Below, piece after piece: positions 36,000 to 43,118 of a DNA stretch of 49,882 nt. The notes beneath the pieces are model-generated. The model had not been told where the DNA came from. It was given only the letters and a program-made list of their open reading frames with translations, and made no database searches. The DNA is from a virus: the IMG/VR virus record IMGVR_UViG_3300009548_000502, positions 1-49,882 of that record, one strand, 5' to 3'. Both the position numbers and the translations under genes were made by a program. How positions within the stretch are numbered: the stretch's first letter is position 1; each line of letters opens with the position of its first letter.

Positions 36000-36160
36000 G
36001 AGAGAGGCTGTGGCTCGTGAAAAACGGCCTTCGGCTCGACGAGGCGTTCCTGCTCAACCCGCTAAGCGCAAGGGCGTTTGCGATAATGTTCAGTGAAATG
36101 GAAGGGCATAAGTTCGATTTGGACAGGATGGATTTCGTTAAGCCGCCAGCGGGCGAATGA
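35598..36160 (+). CDS. Tail assembly chaperone, -1 frameshift form (G-T type)
   Basis: The zero frame has CTA-AAA-AAC at 35970-35978, containing A_AAA_AAC at 35972-35978, a canonical -1 slippery heptamer. After slipping, translation continues in the -1 frame from 35978 to the TGA at 36158-36160, adding about 60 residues (LLRDDRVRERLWLVKNGLRL, DEAFLLNPLSARAFAIM, then FDLDRMDFVKPPAGE). The predicted product is about 187 residues. The extension has no convincing ribosome site of its own; a GTG at 36017 is the only internal start. Location and layout fit the classic phage G/GT frameshift. Confidence 0.85.
35972..35978 (+). promoter_or_regulatory. Programmed -1 ribosomal frameshift site A_AAA_AAC
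   Basis: Seven-base slippery sequence in the correct phase (xxA AAA AAC) seven codons before the zero-frame stop. A downstream stimulatory structure is not obvious by eye; GC-rich sequence at 35984-35996 and 36023-36045 could fold. Confidence 0.8.
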
Positions 36161-36165
36161 TATTT

Positions 36166-36327
36166 CACCACGAAGGAGGAGCGCAGCGCGGTGAAGAGCA
36201 CAAAGGAAAGGCAAAAGTGGGAAAACTTCTTCAAAAAAGCATCACCAGGTCGCTCGATCGGAGCAGCTCTTTATCGCCAAAGTGGTGATTCTATATTTTC
36301 TTCGTGTTCTTCGTGCTCTTCGTGGTG
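36166..36327. repeat. Repeat bracket, CACCACGAAGG family
   Basis: 5' arm CACCACGAAGGAGGAGCGCA with the insertion GCGCAGCGCGGTGAAG; 3' arm TTCGTGTTCTTCGTGCTCTT and CGTGGTG before GAGAAAGG. The middle holds AAAGTGGGAA, a phrase shared with the spacers at 40499 and 44262. Confidence 0.85.
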
Positions 36328-36343
36328 AGAAAGGCTTTGCATA

Positions 36344-36880
36344 ATGGAAGTTTTTGATCTGGAAGGATTTGCCGTTTACCTCACCCACTGCGCGGAGAAG
36401 GGCAAGCAATCGCACTTGGGCCTGGAGCTTTGCGCGCAGATTGTGGAGCAGACTGCCAAAGCCGAAATCGGCGAATATCAGCCGGAAGCATATCCTTTTC
36501 CGGCCTGGGCGCCGCTTGCCGAAAGCACGCTGGAGCAGAAAGAAAAACTCGGATACTCACCTCCGGACAATCCGCTCTGGCGCACGGGAGCGCTCCGGGA
36601 CTCGATCAGCCACGAAGTGGAAAACGATATAGCCACTATCGGCTCAGACAGCGAAGTCATGGTTTATCATGAATTCGGCACGAGCAAGATGCCCATGCGC
36701 CCAGTCCTGGGGCCGGCGCTAATGAATAATCTCAAAAATATCGATGCCATATTAGGCCACGCGGCAACGGGCGGATTTATAAGAGAGACGCTGACGAAGA
36801 CGTTGCCGGACGGAACTATTGCTACGCTCTCGCGCATGGTCGAGGCCCACTCGACCCTTGGATATGATTGGTCCTTTTAG
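36344..36880 (+). CDS. Tail completion / virion morphogenesis protein (Mu gpG-like)
   Basis: 178 residues. The motif MVYHEFGTSKMPMRPVLGPA (about 105-124) is the hallmark of phage virion-morphogenesis / HK97-gp10-type proteins, and LWRTGALRDSISHEV precedes it as usual. GAGAAAGG lies upstream. These proteins usually sit near the head-tail genes, but here the gene lies between chaperone and tape measure. It completes the tail or neck. Confidence 0.8.
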   Translation: MEVFDLEGFAVYLTHCAEKGKQSHLGLELCAQIVEQTAKAEIGEYQPEAYPFPAWAPLAESTLEQKEKLGYSPPDNPLWRTGALRDSISHEVENDIATIGSDSEVMVYHEFGTSKMPMRPVLGPALMNNLKNIDAILGHAATGGFIRETLTKTLPDGTIATLSRMVEAHSTLGYDWSF

Positions 36881-36906
36881 GAGCCGGGTAATGGGTGATG
36901 GGTGAA

Positions 36907-37005
36907 ATGATTACACTGCCCTTGTGCACGCTTGGAGTTGGCGCGACGTTTTTTCTCATGATCGGCCTGGCGATTGGGGTGTCTTTGCTTAGCAAGATAA
37001 AATAA
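36907..37005 (+). CDS. 32-residue membrane peptide
   Basis: MITLPLCTLGVGATFFLMIG then LAIGVSLLSKIK: one transmembrane helix with a short basic end. Alternative start ATG at 36898. It is preceded by a GGGTAATGGGTGATGGGTGA repeat that may have replaced its own leader. No family. It may be a small membrane protein read from the late transcript. Confidence 0.4.
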   Translation: MITLPLCTLGVGATFFLMIGLAIGVSLLSKIK

Positions 37006-37006
37006 T

Positions 37007-37144
37007 TGAGGAATTGAGGGATTGAGGAATTGCGTCCTCACAAAAGATCGGACGCCAAACTTAAATCGCTTCACATGGGTTGAAATGTTCAACGCGAATC
37101 CGAATGAAGTGAGGGTTCATTCCTAAATCCCCAAATTCCTAAAT
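37007..37144. repeat. AATTGAGG bracket enclosing repeat C (copy C6)
   Basis: 5' arm TTGAGGAATTGAGGGATTGA at 37007-37030, C at 37032-37118 (GCGTCCTCACAAAAGATCGG ... GTGAGGGTTC), 3' arm CCTAAATCCCCAAATTCCTA ending 37143. AATGGAG follows at 37143-37148, the ribosome site of the tape measure gene. Confidence 0.88.
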
Positions 37145-37156
37145 GGAGAATTTAAA

Positions 37157-38992
37157 TTGCCTACAGCGTACCAGGTAATGGTCACGATAGGCCTCAAAAA
37201 CCAGGTCTCTCCCGGTCTCATGACCATATCCGGGCAGCTCACCGGCCTGAGCGGCCAGGTGCAGAAGATAGGCAATGTATTCGCGCAGATGATGGCCGGC
37301 CGCATGATCGAGAACTTCGGGACCAAGATGGTGCACGGCTTTAAATCCGCCGTATCGAGCGCGGCCGAACTGCAACGGCAGATGATCGGGATCCAAGCGG
37401 TCACCAAGGGCAGCGTAGGTGAAATGACTCGCCTCGAGGCGGCCATTATGAAGGTGACCGGCGTTACGACCTTTTCCAACGTCCAGGTCGCTCAGATGGC
37501 GAAAACCCTGGCCACGAGCAATAAACTCACCGTATCTCAAATCACGGACCTCATCCCCGTTTTTGCAAAGTTCGCCGATGCACAATATGTGCTCAAAGGG
37601 ATGCCTCCCCAGCAGTCGGTTGTCGAGGCCGTGCGCCTGGCGCATACGGCGCAGCATTATACGCCGGCGGAATTGACGAAATATCTCGATCTTCTCACCC
37701 GCGCTTCGCTTATTACGCCGGGCAGCCTCACCGAAGTCGGGCACGCTCTCAAATACTCCCAGGGGGTCGGCAAGACGGCGCTCGGCATAAGCGACGATCA
37801 GATAGTCCTCATGACGGCGCTCTTAAACCGGATGGGCTTTGCGGGATCGAGAGGCGGAACCAATCTTCTTGCCGCCATGACGCGGACGATCCCGGGCGTT
37901 TTCGGCTCCGGGCTGCTCCGAGGCAAGAGCGCCGAAGCACTGGCCGCAATGGGATTTATCGATGAAAGCGGCCATTCGACAATATTCGATAAAGGCAAAT
38001 TCAGCGTCGAAAAATGGATGATGCAGCTCAGCACGTACCTCGGACGCGAGTTTGCGACCAAGTCCGAAGCCATCGCCCGCCAGGATATCATGAAGAATTT
38101 TCAACACGCTTTCGGCGTGCAAGGCGGCAGAATTGCTTCTCTCTTGTCTAACCCGGCAGCGCTGGAGCAGATGAAATCGCTCCTGCAGGAATTCAAAATG
38201 CTGCCCGGAAACGCCGAAATTCAAGGCAAATTCGCCGATGAATCCGTATGGCAGAAGGCGATCAACGCGCAGACGAACATGAAGAGCATCCTCACGCTCC
38301 TGGGTGAAAAGACGCTCCCGGAAGTGGGAAAAGGCCTCAGCTTTTTCAATGCGCGCCTGGCGGAACTGATCGAACACCTGGGCAAAGGCGGCCCGGAAGT
38401 GTCGGCCCAGGCAAGACTGATCGTTTACACTCTCGGCGGACTCGGCGGGGCGCTCGTGATCTTCGGGAAAGTCCTCATGGGACTGGCCCTCCTGAAATAC
38501 CTGGGAGGAGTGACCGGGGCGCTGGGTCTCCTGGCTGGGACGGCCGGGACCGTGGCCGCGCCTGTTCTTGCCATAGTGGGAGCGCTTGTGGCCCTGGGGG
38601 CTGCGGCGGTCGCCATTTATTCGAATTGGGACAAGGTGCAGGCGAAGTGGCGCCGCGATCAGGCAGCCTTCGGCAATTGGTGGGACCAGACGAAGCGCGA
38701 TCTGGGGCAGACATGGCATACCGGTCCGCACCGGTCCGGAGGTCCGCCTGATGCGACAATCAGGGGCGCCCATCCGGACGAGCACAGCAGCCTGGCCACC
38801 GGCAAAAGCTACGCGAGCAACTATACGCGCGGCGGCGGCAGCCAGAGCGTGCAGGTGCATAGTACGATAAACATCGATGGGCGAAAGGTGGCCGAGGCGG
38901 TAACCGACCACCAGGTGAAGGAATCGACCAGGGCGCTCGGCGGCGGCTATCCGGATTATACGTACGGCGCGCCGACCGTTGGCCTGGGTTGA
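37157..38992 (+). CDS. Tape measure protein
   Basis: 611 residues, TTG start, supported by GGAGAA 7 bases upstream and an overlapping ATG frame that stops at once. The first ~360 residues form the phage tail tape-measure domain (VTKGSVGEMTRLEAAIMKVT, TTFSNVQVAQMAKTLATSNK, NLLAAMTRTI). Hydrophobic transmembrane-like segments lie at about 420-490 (YTLGGLGGALVIFGKVLMGL, GTVAAPVLAIVGALVALGAA). It fixes tail length and may enter the host membrane during DNA injection. At 611 residues a tail of roughly 90 nm is expected by the usual 1.5 A per residue rule. Confidence 0.88.
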   Translation: MPTAYQVMVTIGLKNQVSPGLMTISGQLTGLSGQVQKIGNVFAQMMAGRMIENFGTKMVHGFKSAVSSAAELQRQMIGIQAVTKGSVGEMTRLEAAIMKVTGVTTFSNVQVAQMAKTLATSNKLTVSQITDLIPVFAKFADAQYVLKGMPPQQSVVEAVRLAHTAQHYTPAELTKYLDLLTRASLITPGSLTEVGHALKYSQGVGKTALGISDDQIVLMTALLNRMGFAGSRGGTNLLAAMTRTIPGVFGSGLLRGKSAEALAAMGFIDESGHSTIFDKGKFSVEKWMMQLSTYLGREFATKSEAIARQDIMKNFQHAFGVQGGRIASLLSNPAALEQMKSLLQEFKMLPGNAEIQGKFADESVWQKAINAQTNMKSILTLLGEKTLPEVGKGLSFFNARLAELIEHLGKGGPEVSAQARLIVYTLGGLGGALVIFGKVLMGLALLKYLGGVTGALGLLAGTAGTVAAPVLAIVGALVALGAAAVAIYSNWDKVQAKWRRDQAAFGNWWDQTKRDLGQTWHTGPHRSGGPPDATIRGAHPDEHSSLATGKSYASNYTRGGGSQSVQVHSTINIDGRKVAEAVTDHQVKESTRALGGGYPDYTYGAPTVGLG

Positions 38993-39000
38993 GAAGAGAT

Positions 39001-39033
39001 CCACCACGAAGGATACGAAGAGCACGAAGGGAG
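39001..39033 (+). repeat. 5' arm, CACCACGAAGG family
   Basis: CACCACGAAGGATACGAAGA then GCACGAAGG, right after the tape measure stop. The next gene's ribosome site (AGGGAGCAGG) follows. The matching 3' arm (another family) lies at 39507-39529, after the Tat-signal gene. Confidence 0.8.
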
Positions 39034-39038
39034 CAGGG

Positions 39039-39488
39039 GTGGACATAACAAGACGGCAATTTTTAAAAGCTTTGGCTGCCGCAACGGTGGCAGCTCAAAT
39101 TCCCGTCTCCGCTTTTTCTGCGACACGCATGCCATATGTAAATGTCGGAGAGGCCGTCGATTACATCGGCCACCATCCTTATCCAGGACCATTAGGCTCA
39201 CCAATTGTACTGGAAGTCGGATCTTGGGATGGCCTTGGATATCCAATTGTCTTGGATATCTGCGGGCGATATCCATCAGCGGTCGCAAAGGGTTATGACT
39301 TCGATTTTGCAGTTCTGAGAAATGAATACCCACCCGACATCTGGGGGCATCCAGAGAACAGGGCGAAATATCCCAATGTGCAAACCTATATTCGGACGCG
39401 TCGATTTGGCGAAACAGTAGAAGAGGCTATTCGTCACTTGAATTATACAAGTACTGAAAAATGGCTGAAGTATGGGTGGAGTTTTTAA
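39039..39488 (+). CDS. Tat-exported accessory protein
   Basis: 149 residues from GTG (AGGGAG 5 bases upstream). The N-terminus has a twin-arginine motif TRRQFLKAL followed by AAATVAAQIPVSAFSAT, a typical Tat leader with AFSA cleavage region. The mature part (MPYVNVGEAVDYIGHHPYPG, WDICGRYPSAVAKGYDFDFA, EEAIRHLNYTSTEKW) is of unknown fold. It is placed inside the tail operon between tape measure and hub genes and is bracketed by repeat arms of two families. It is not a virion gene by any recognised motif; a moron-like lysogenic or lytic effector in the periplasm is inferred. Confidence 0.7.
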   Translation: MDITRRQFLKALAAATVAAQIPVSAFSATRMPYVNVGEAVDYIGHHPYPGPLGSPIVLEVGSWDGLGYPIVLDICGRYPSAVAKGYDFDFAVLRNEYPPDIWGHPENRAKYPNVQTYIRTRRFGETVEEAIRHLNYTSTEKWLKYGWSF

Positions 39489-39506
39489 TGGGATGCTATT
39501 TCCCTT

Positions 39507-39529
39507 CGCGTCTTCGCGTCTTCGCGTGA
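39507..39529 (+). repeat. 3' arm, TTCGCGTCTTCGCGTGA family
   Basis: CTTCGCGTCTTCGCGTCTTC then GCGTGA, followed by AAAGG and the ATG of the next gene at 39542. No 5' arm of this family precedes it; the Tat gene lies between this arm and the CACCACGAAGG arm at 39001. Confidence 0.8.
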
Positions 39530-39541
39530 AAGGTTCTTTTG

Positions 39542-40492
39542 ATGCCTGATACGACTTTGCAGCTTGGAGATTTTATCTTTCGGGACATGGAAATCCCGGA
39601 AGAAATCATCTTCGGAGGCCAGCAAAGGCTCGCAGTACATGAGCTAATCGGCGGCGGGCGCCAGGTGGATGCTCTCGGCCGGCGCGAAAAGGACCTCGAT
39701 TGGAACGGCCTCATCCAGGGGCCGGACGCGATGGACCGGGCGCTTCATCTCGATTATCTGCGCGTGCAGGGAAATGCCCTTTCTCTTACCTGGGGAAGGC
39801 TTGCCTATTCGGTGACAATCGAAGAATTTCATCCCGCATATCAGCGATTTTACCAGATCCCTTACCGGATCCGGTGCATTGTTGTCGATAACCTCTCGGC
39901 CCCCGTGCCCCAGGTTCAAAATACGGGGCTTGACGATCAGATTTCTGCGGACATGACGACGGCCACGGCCCAGGTGGCCGTTGTGAACGATTCGGTCCTG
40001 ACCGGGCTTTGGGGCACGTTTCAGACGGCAGTCGCCGGCGTGGCCAGCTTTGTGAACCTTGCCGCGAGCGCCGCGGCGGTTGTCACTCAGTCGCTTGCCG
40101 CCGTGCAGGCGCGTGTGATTGCCCTCCAGGTTACAGCCGAAGCAGCGATCGGGGCGAATACCGGGATCGCAGCGGCGGGGACGCTTCCTCTTGTGACCTC
40201 GGCGGCCATTGCGGCGGCGATAACGGCCATGAATCAAATGCAGGCGCTCGTATCGCTTGCGGGGATGCTCGGCAGAATACAGGCGAACGTCGGGGCCGTA
40301 TCGCAGACGAGCGCGCTGGTGCTTATGGCTGGAGGTGATCTTTTCTCCCTGGCGGCAGCCACATACGGGCAGGCACAGGCCTGGAGCACGATCGCGGCGG
40401 CAAACGCCCTGGTCGATCCGGTCATCCAGGGGATCGCGAATTTGACTGTGCCAAGCGTGTCCGATACGAACGATGGAGTGCTGGAAAGCTAA
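39542..40492 (+). CDS. Baseplate / tail protein with hydrophobic C-terminal half
   Basis: 316 residues. The first 130 residues look like a DNA circularisation/hub-associated protein (LQLGDFIFRDMEIPEEIIFG, LIGGGRQVDALGRREKDLDW, IQGPDAMDRALHLDYLR). The second half is very Ala/Val-rich and helical (AVAGVASFVNLAASAAAVVT, VTSAAIAAAITAMNQMQALV). A TTG at 39539 is an alternative start. It precedes the hub gene; similar proteins in Mu-like phages (Mu gp43-like N) connect tape measure and hub. Confidence 0.65.
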   Translation: MPDTTLQLGDFIFRDMEIPEEIIFGGQQRLAVHELIGGGRQVDALGRREKDLDWNGLIQGPDAMDRALHLDYLRVQGNALSLTWGRLAYSVTIEEFHPAYQRFYQIPYRIRCIVVDNLSAPVPQVQNTGLDDQISADMTTATAQVAVVNDSVLTGLWGTFQTAVAGVASFVNLAASAAAVVTQSLAAVQARVIALQVTAEAAIGANTGIAAAGTLPLVTSAAIAAAITAMNQMQALVSLAGMLGRIQANVGAVSQTSALVLMAGGDLFSLAAATYGQAQAWSTIAAANALVDPVIQGIANLTVPSVSDTNDGVLES

Positions 40493-40498
40493 AGCATT

Positions 40499-40634
40499 CA
40501 CCACGAAGAGGGAGCGAAGCGCGGTGAAGGCGCACGAAGGAAAGCAAAAGTGGGAACACATAAAAAAAATAATTCCTTTTGGTTCTATCGCCTCGCGACG
40601 GGAACTCTTCGTGCTCTTCGTGTTCTTCGTGGTG
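40499..40634. repeat. Repeat bracket, CACCACGAAG family
   Basis: 5' arm CACCACGAAGAGGGAGCGAA with GCGCGGTGAAGG; 3' arm CTTCGTGCTCTTCGTGTTCT and TCGTGGTG followed by AAAAGG. The middle has AAAGTGGGAA. Confidence 0.85.
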
Positions 40635-40647
40635 AAAAGGATCTTGA

Positions 40648-41751
40648 ATGTCAGCGATAAATCCGGTCCCATTGAAAAACGCCCTCCGGCTGCCTCGGGC
40701 CATTGTCCAGGTGAACGGGGCGGCGCTGCCCGGCTGGGTCGAGTGGGACGTGAATAATAATACCCACCGGCAAGCAGACACCTTCCGGGTGACTTACGCC
40801 TGCGGGAAGCTCCCCGCGAGCCAAAACGCCGGCTGGCTGACGGCTCAGGGCAAAATCCAGGTGCAGATATTCGCCGGATTTCCTCAAAATCCGAACAGCT
40901 TCTCCGCCGCCGAGCTGACGAGTTTGATACTCGGCAACTGCGACCGGCAATCATACGATCCGGAGCAAAATATAATCGAGCTTTCCGGCCGGGACCTCAC
41001 GTCGGAAATGATCGACACGAAGACCAGCGAGAATTTTTTAAACCAGACGGCGTCGCAGATCGCGACAACGATTGCCGGCCGCCACGGCCTTACTCCGGAC
41101 GTCGATAGTACGGGCGGTTTGGACGGGACGTTTTACGAAATAGATTACGCCCGGCTGAACAACGCATCGAGCGAATGGGACCTCCTATCCGAGCTCGCGG
41201 ATGATTACGGCTATAACGTCTGGGTGGATGGGAACACCCTGCGCTTCAAGTCGCAGGACAGTTCAGACACGGGCATCTATCTGATCCAGTGGCTCCCCAG
41301 GAGCGCCCGGCAGGGTTTCCCGCAGGCAAACGCCATGCGGCTTCGCTTCACACGCAATAATATGCTTTCGCAAAAAAATACCCAGGTAACCATCCGCTCC
41401 TGGAACTCGAAAATGAAGGCAAAAATGACCGGCCAGGCTACGGCGACGAGGCCGAACGCAGTCGGAACGCTCAATTACTTGTACAATGAACCGGGTCTCT
41501 CACAGGCCCAGGCGAACACGCGGGCGAAAGAACGGCTGAAGGGCATCATCCAAAACGAGATGACACTCAGCGCGACCCTGCCGGGAGATAATCTTTTAAA
41601 TACGCGGGTGCTTGTCCAGGTGAGCGGAACGGGCACTGCTTACGATCAAACATACTGGCCGGTGACTGTCTCGAGGCGCATGGGCCCCGAAGGATATACG
41701 ATGGACCTGGAAGCCAAGAACCACGCTCCGGAAATGGAAACGGATTCATGA
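40648..41751 (+). CDS. Baseplate hub protein (Mu gpP / P2 gpD-like)
   Basis: 367 residues. Typical hub features: PRAIVQVNGAALPGWVEWDV, TFRVTYACGKLPAS, VQIFAGFPQNPNSFS, IIELSGRDLTSEMIDTKTSE and LLSELADDYGYNVWVDGNTL, as in late control D / gp44-type proteins. AAAAGG lies before the ATG. It forms the trimeric or hexameric hub on which the spike attaches. Confidence 0.83.
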   Translation: MSAINPVPLKNALRLPRAIVQVNGAALPGWVEWDVNNNTHRQADTFRVTYACGKLPASQNAGWLTAQGKIQVQIFAGFPQNPNSFSAAELTSLILGNCDRQSYDPEQNIIELSGRDLTSEMIDTKTSENFLNQTASQIATTIAGRHGLTPDVDSTGGLDGTFYEIDYARLNNASSEWDLLSELADDYGYNVWVDGNTLRFKSQDSSDTGIYLIQWLPRSARQGFPQANAMRLRFTRNNMLSQKNTQVTIRSWNSKMKAKMTGQATATRPNAVGTLNYLYNEPGLSQAQANTRAKERLKGIIQNEMTLSATLPGDNLLNTRVLVQVSGTGTAYDQTYWPVTVSRRMGPEGYTMDLEAKNHAPEMETDS

Positions 41752-41752
41752 T

Positions 41753-41834
41753 TGAAGGATTGAGGAATTGAGGAATTGAAAAGCAATTAAGGAATTGAGG
41801 TGCCTAATTCCTGAATTCTTAAATTCCTAAATTG
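41753..41834. repeat. Repeat bracket, AATTGAGG family
   Basis: 5' arm TTGAAGGATTGAGGAATTGA, 3' arm CCTAATTCCTGAATTCTTAA and ATTCCTAAATT, followed at once by GGAG and a TTG start. Confidence 0.8.
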
Positions 41835-41843
41835 GAGTTTTTA

Positions 41844-42449
41844 TTGAAAAATGCCGGCGATCTAAACGATGCCATGCGCAGGCAGGCGCTGCTGGCGGCC
41901 GGGACCCTGGCTGGAGAAAAAGACGGCACGATCACGTCTTATGACCCCAATGCCTATGCGGTCAAGGTAATGATCCAGCCGGACGGCTACGAAACAGGCT
42001 GGATCCCGCTGCCGTCCGTTTTTGTTGGAAACGGATACGGCGCCTATTTCGGCCCGGAGATCGGGCAGGCGGTTTCGGTCACTTTCGCGGACGGGGACAA
42101 GGACAACGGCAGAATAAGCAAATTCTTTTTCAATAATGTCGAAGTGCCGATAAAGAGTCCCAACGCCGTCCAAAGCGGTGAAATCCTCCTTCAGGACAAA
42201 GCCGGCAATATGATCCGGTGGAGTCCCGTACAGAATAAATTGATTATCACCGCCAACAAGGAAGCCGACCTGAACGTCGGGACGAACCTGGACGTAGCGA
42301 TCCAGGGCAACGCAACGATTACGGTTACCGGCAATATCAATCTCACGGCAGCCGGGGGTGATATCACGGTCGCCGGGATAAGTCTTGTGAATCATGTGCA
42401 TACTGGCGGCACGCTGGGCGGTGGGGATACCGGGCCGCCCGTAGCATAA
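41844..42449 (+). CDS. Baseplate spike protein (Mu gp45 / V-like)
   Basis: 201 residues, TTG start at 41844 with GGAG 6 bases upstream (a TTG at 41832 lies inside that site). N-terminal OB-like region (GTITSYDPNAYAVKVMIQPD, GYETGWIPLPSVFVGNGYG, IGQAVSVTFADGDKDNGRIS) and a C-terminal beta-helix (TNLDVAIQGNATITVTGNIN, SLVNHVHTGGTLGGGDTGPP). The HVHTGGTLGGGDTG ending is the iron-binding tip consensus of membrane-piercing spikes. It pierces the outer membrane on contraction. Confidence 0.87.
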   Translation: MKNAGDLNDAMRRQALLAAGTLAGEKDGTITSYDPNAYAVKVMIQPDGYETGWIPLPSVFVGNGYGAYFGPEIGQAVSVTFADGDKDNGRISKFFFNNVEVPIKSPNAVQSGEILLQDKAGNMIRWSPVQNKLIITANKEADLNVGTNLDVAIQGNATITVTGNINLTAAGGDITVAGISLVNHVHTGGTLGGGDTGPPVA

Positions 42450-42455
42450 GAGTTT

Positions 42456-42600
42456 TGAGTGGACCCTCACTGCGTTCAGGTCCGGGCTTGGCGTTGCTAA
42501 CGTGGTTCAACGATTCAAGTCCGGGCACGATCTTTTGTGAGTGCCCAGTTTTGAGTTTCTAATAATTACTCAAAACTAACAACTAATAACTAAAAACTGC
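42456..42600. repeat. Reversed repeat C (copy C7) within an AGTTTTGAG / ACTCAAAACT bracket
   Basis: Arms AGTTTTGAG (42451-42460) and GTTTTGAGTTT / ACTCAAAACTAA. C lies on the minus strand at 42472-42547 (GACCCTCACTGCGTTCAGG ... TTGTGAGTGCCC). It is the most divergent C copy. Confidence 0.75.
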
Positions 42601-42614
42601 GAGCATCGCGAGCT

Positions 42615-43010
42615 ATGGCCCAACAACTTCTAAGCGATCTCTACCAGATCTGGTCGACGGACCTGGAGGCATCAAATAGCGGGGATCTTCAGGCCGTGAC
42701 GGGCACGGAACGCGGCAAGCAGCGGATATTGAGACGCCTCATGACCAACCCGGGCGATTATATTTTCGACCCAAGCTATGGACTCGGGCTGCCGCAATAC
42801 GTGGGCCAGCCGCAGAGCAAGGATATGCTCGATAAGATCAATGGGATTGCATCGAGCCAGATACTCCAAGAGGCTGTAGTTGCGCCTTCGCCGCCTCCGG
42901 TTGTGAGCATAACGCAGCTTCCGGATTTTTCGTTGTGGGTCTGGATCCAATATGTGGACGCGCCAACGGGCACGCCGATTGTGTTGAGCTTTAACGTGGA
43001 AAACGATTGA
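42615..43010 (+). CDS. Baseplate wedge protein (Mu gp46 / gp25-like)
   Basis: 131 residues. LSDLYQIWSTDLEASNSGDL, GTERGKQRILRRLMTNPGDY and IFDPSYGLGLPQYVGQP match the Mu gp46 / T4 gp25 family of baseplate wedge proteins. The conserved 'RRLMTNPGDYxxDPxYG' region is clear. No strong ribosome site. It precedes the baseplate J gene, as in Mu. Confidence 0.85.
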   Translation: MAQQLLSDLYQIWSTDLEASNSGDLQAVTGTERGKQRILRRLMTNPGDYIFDPSYGLGLPQYVGQPQSKDMLDKINGIASSQILQEAVVAPSPPPVVSITQLPDFSLWVWIQYVDAPTGTPIVLSFNVEND

Positions 43011-43013
43011 GGA

Positions 43014-43099
43014 ATTATAAAATTGAGGCATTGGGGAATTGAAGAATTGAGGGATTAAAAACCAATTCCTAAATTCCTAAATTCTTAAATTCCTAAATT
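43014..43099. repeat. Repeat bracket, AATTGAGG family
   Basis: 5' arm ATTATAAAATTGAGGCATTG, 3' arm CCTAAATTCCTAAATTCTTA and ATTCCTAAATTT, followed by AATGGAG and a TTG start for the next gene. Confidence 0.8.
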
Positions 43100-43118
43100 T
43101 TTGAATGGAGAATTGATT

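Noticed and set aside
37823-39046. 407-codon leftward open frame opposite the tape measure
   Set aside because: Antisense shadow; tape measure assignment is strong and the leftward product has repeat-derived start and no motif.
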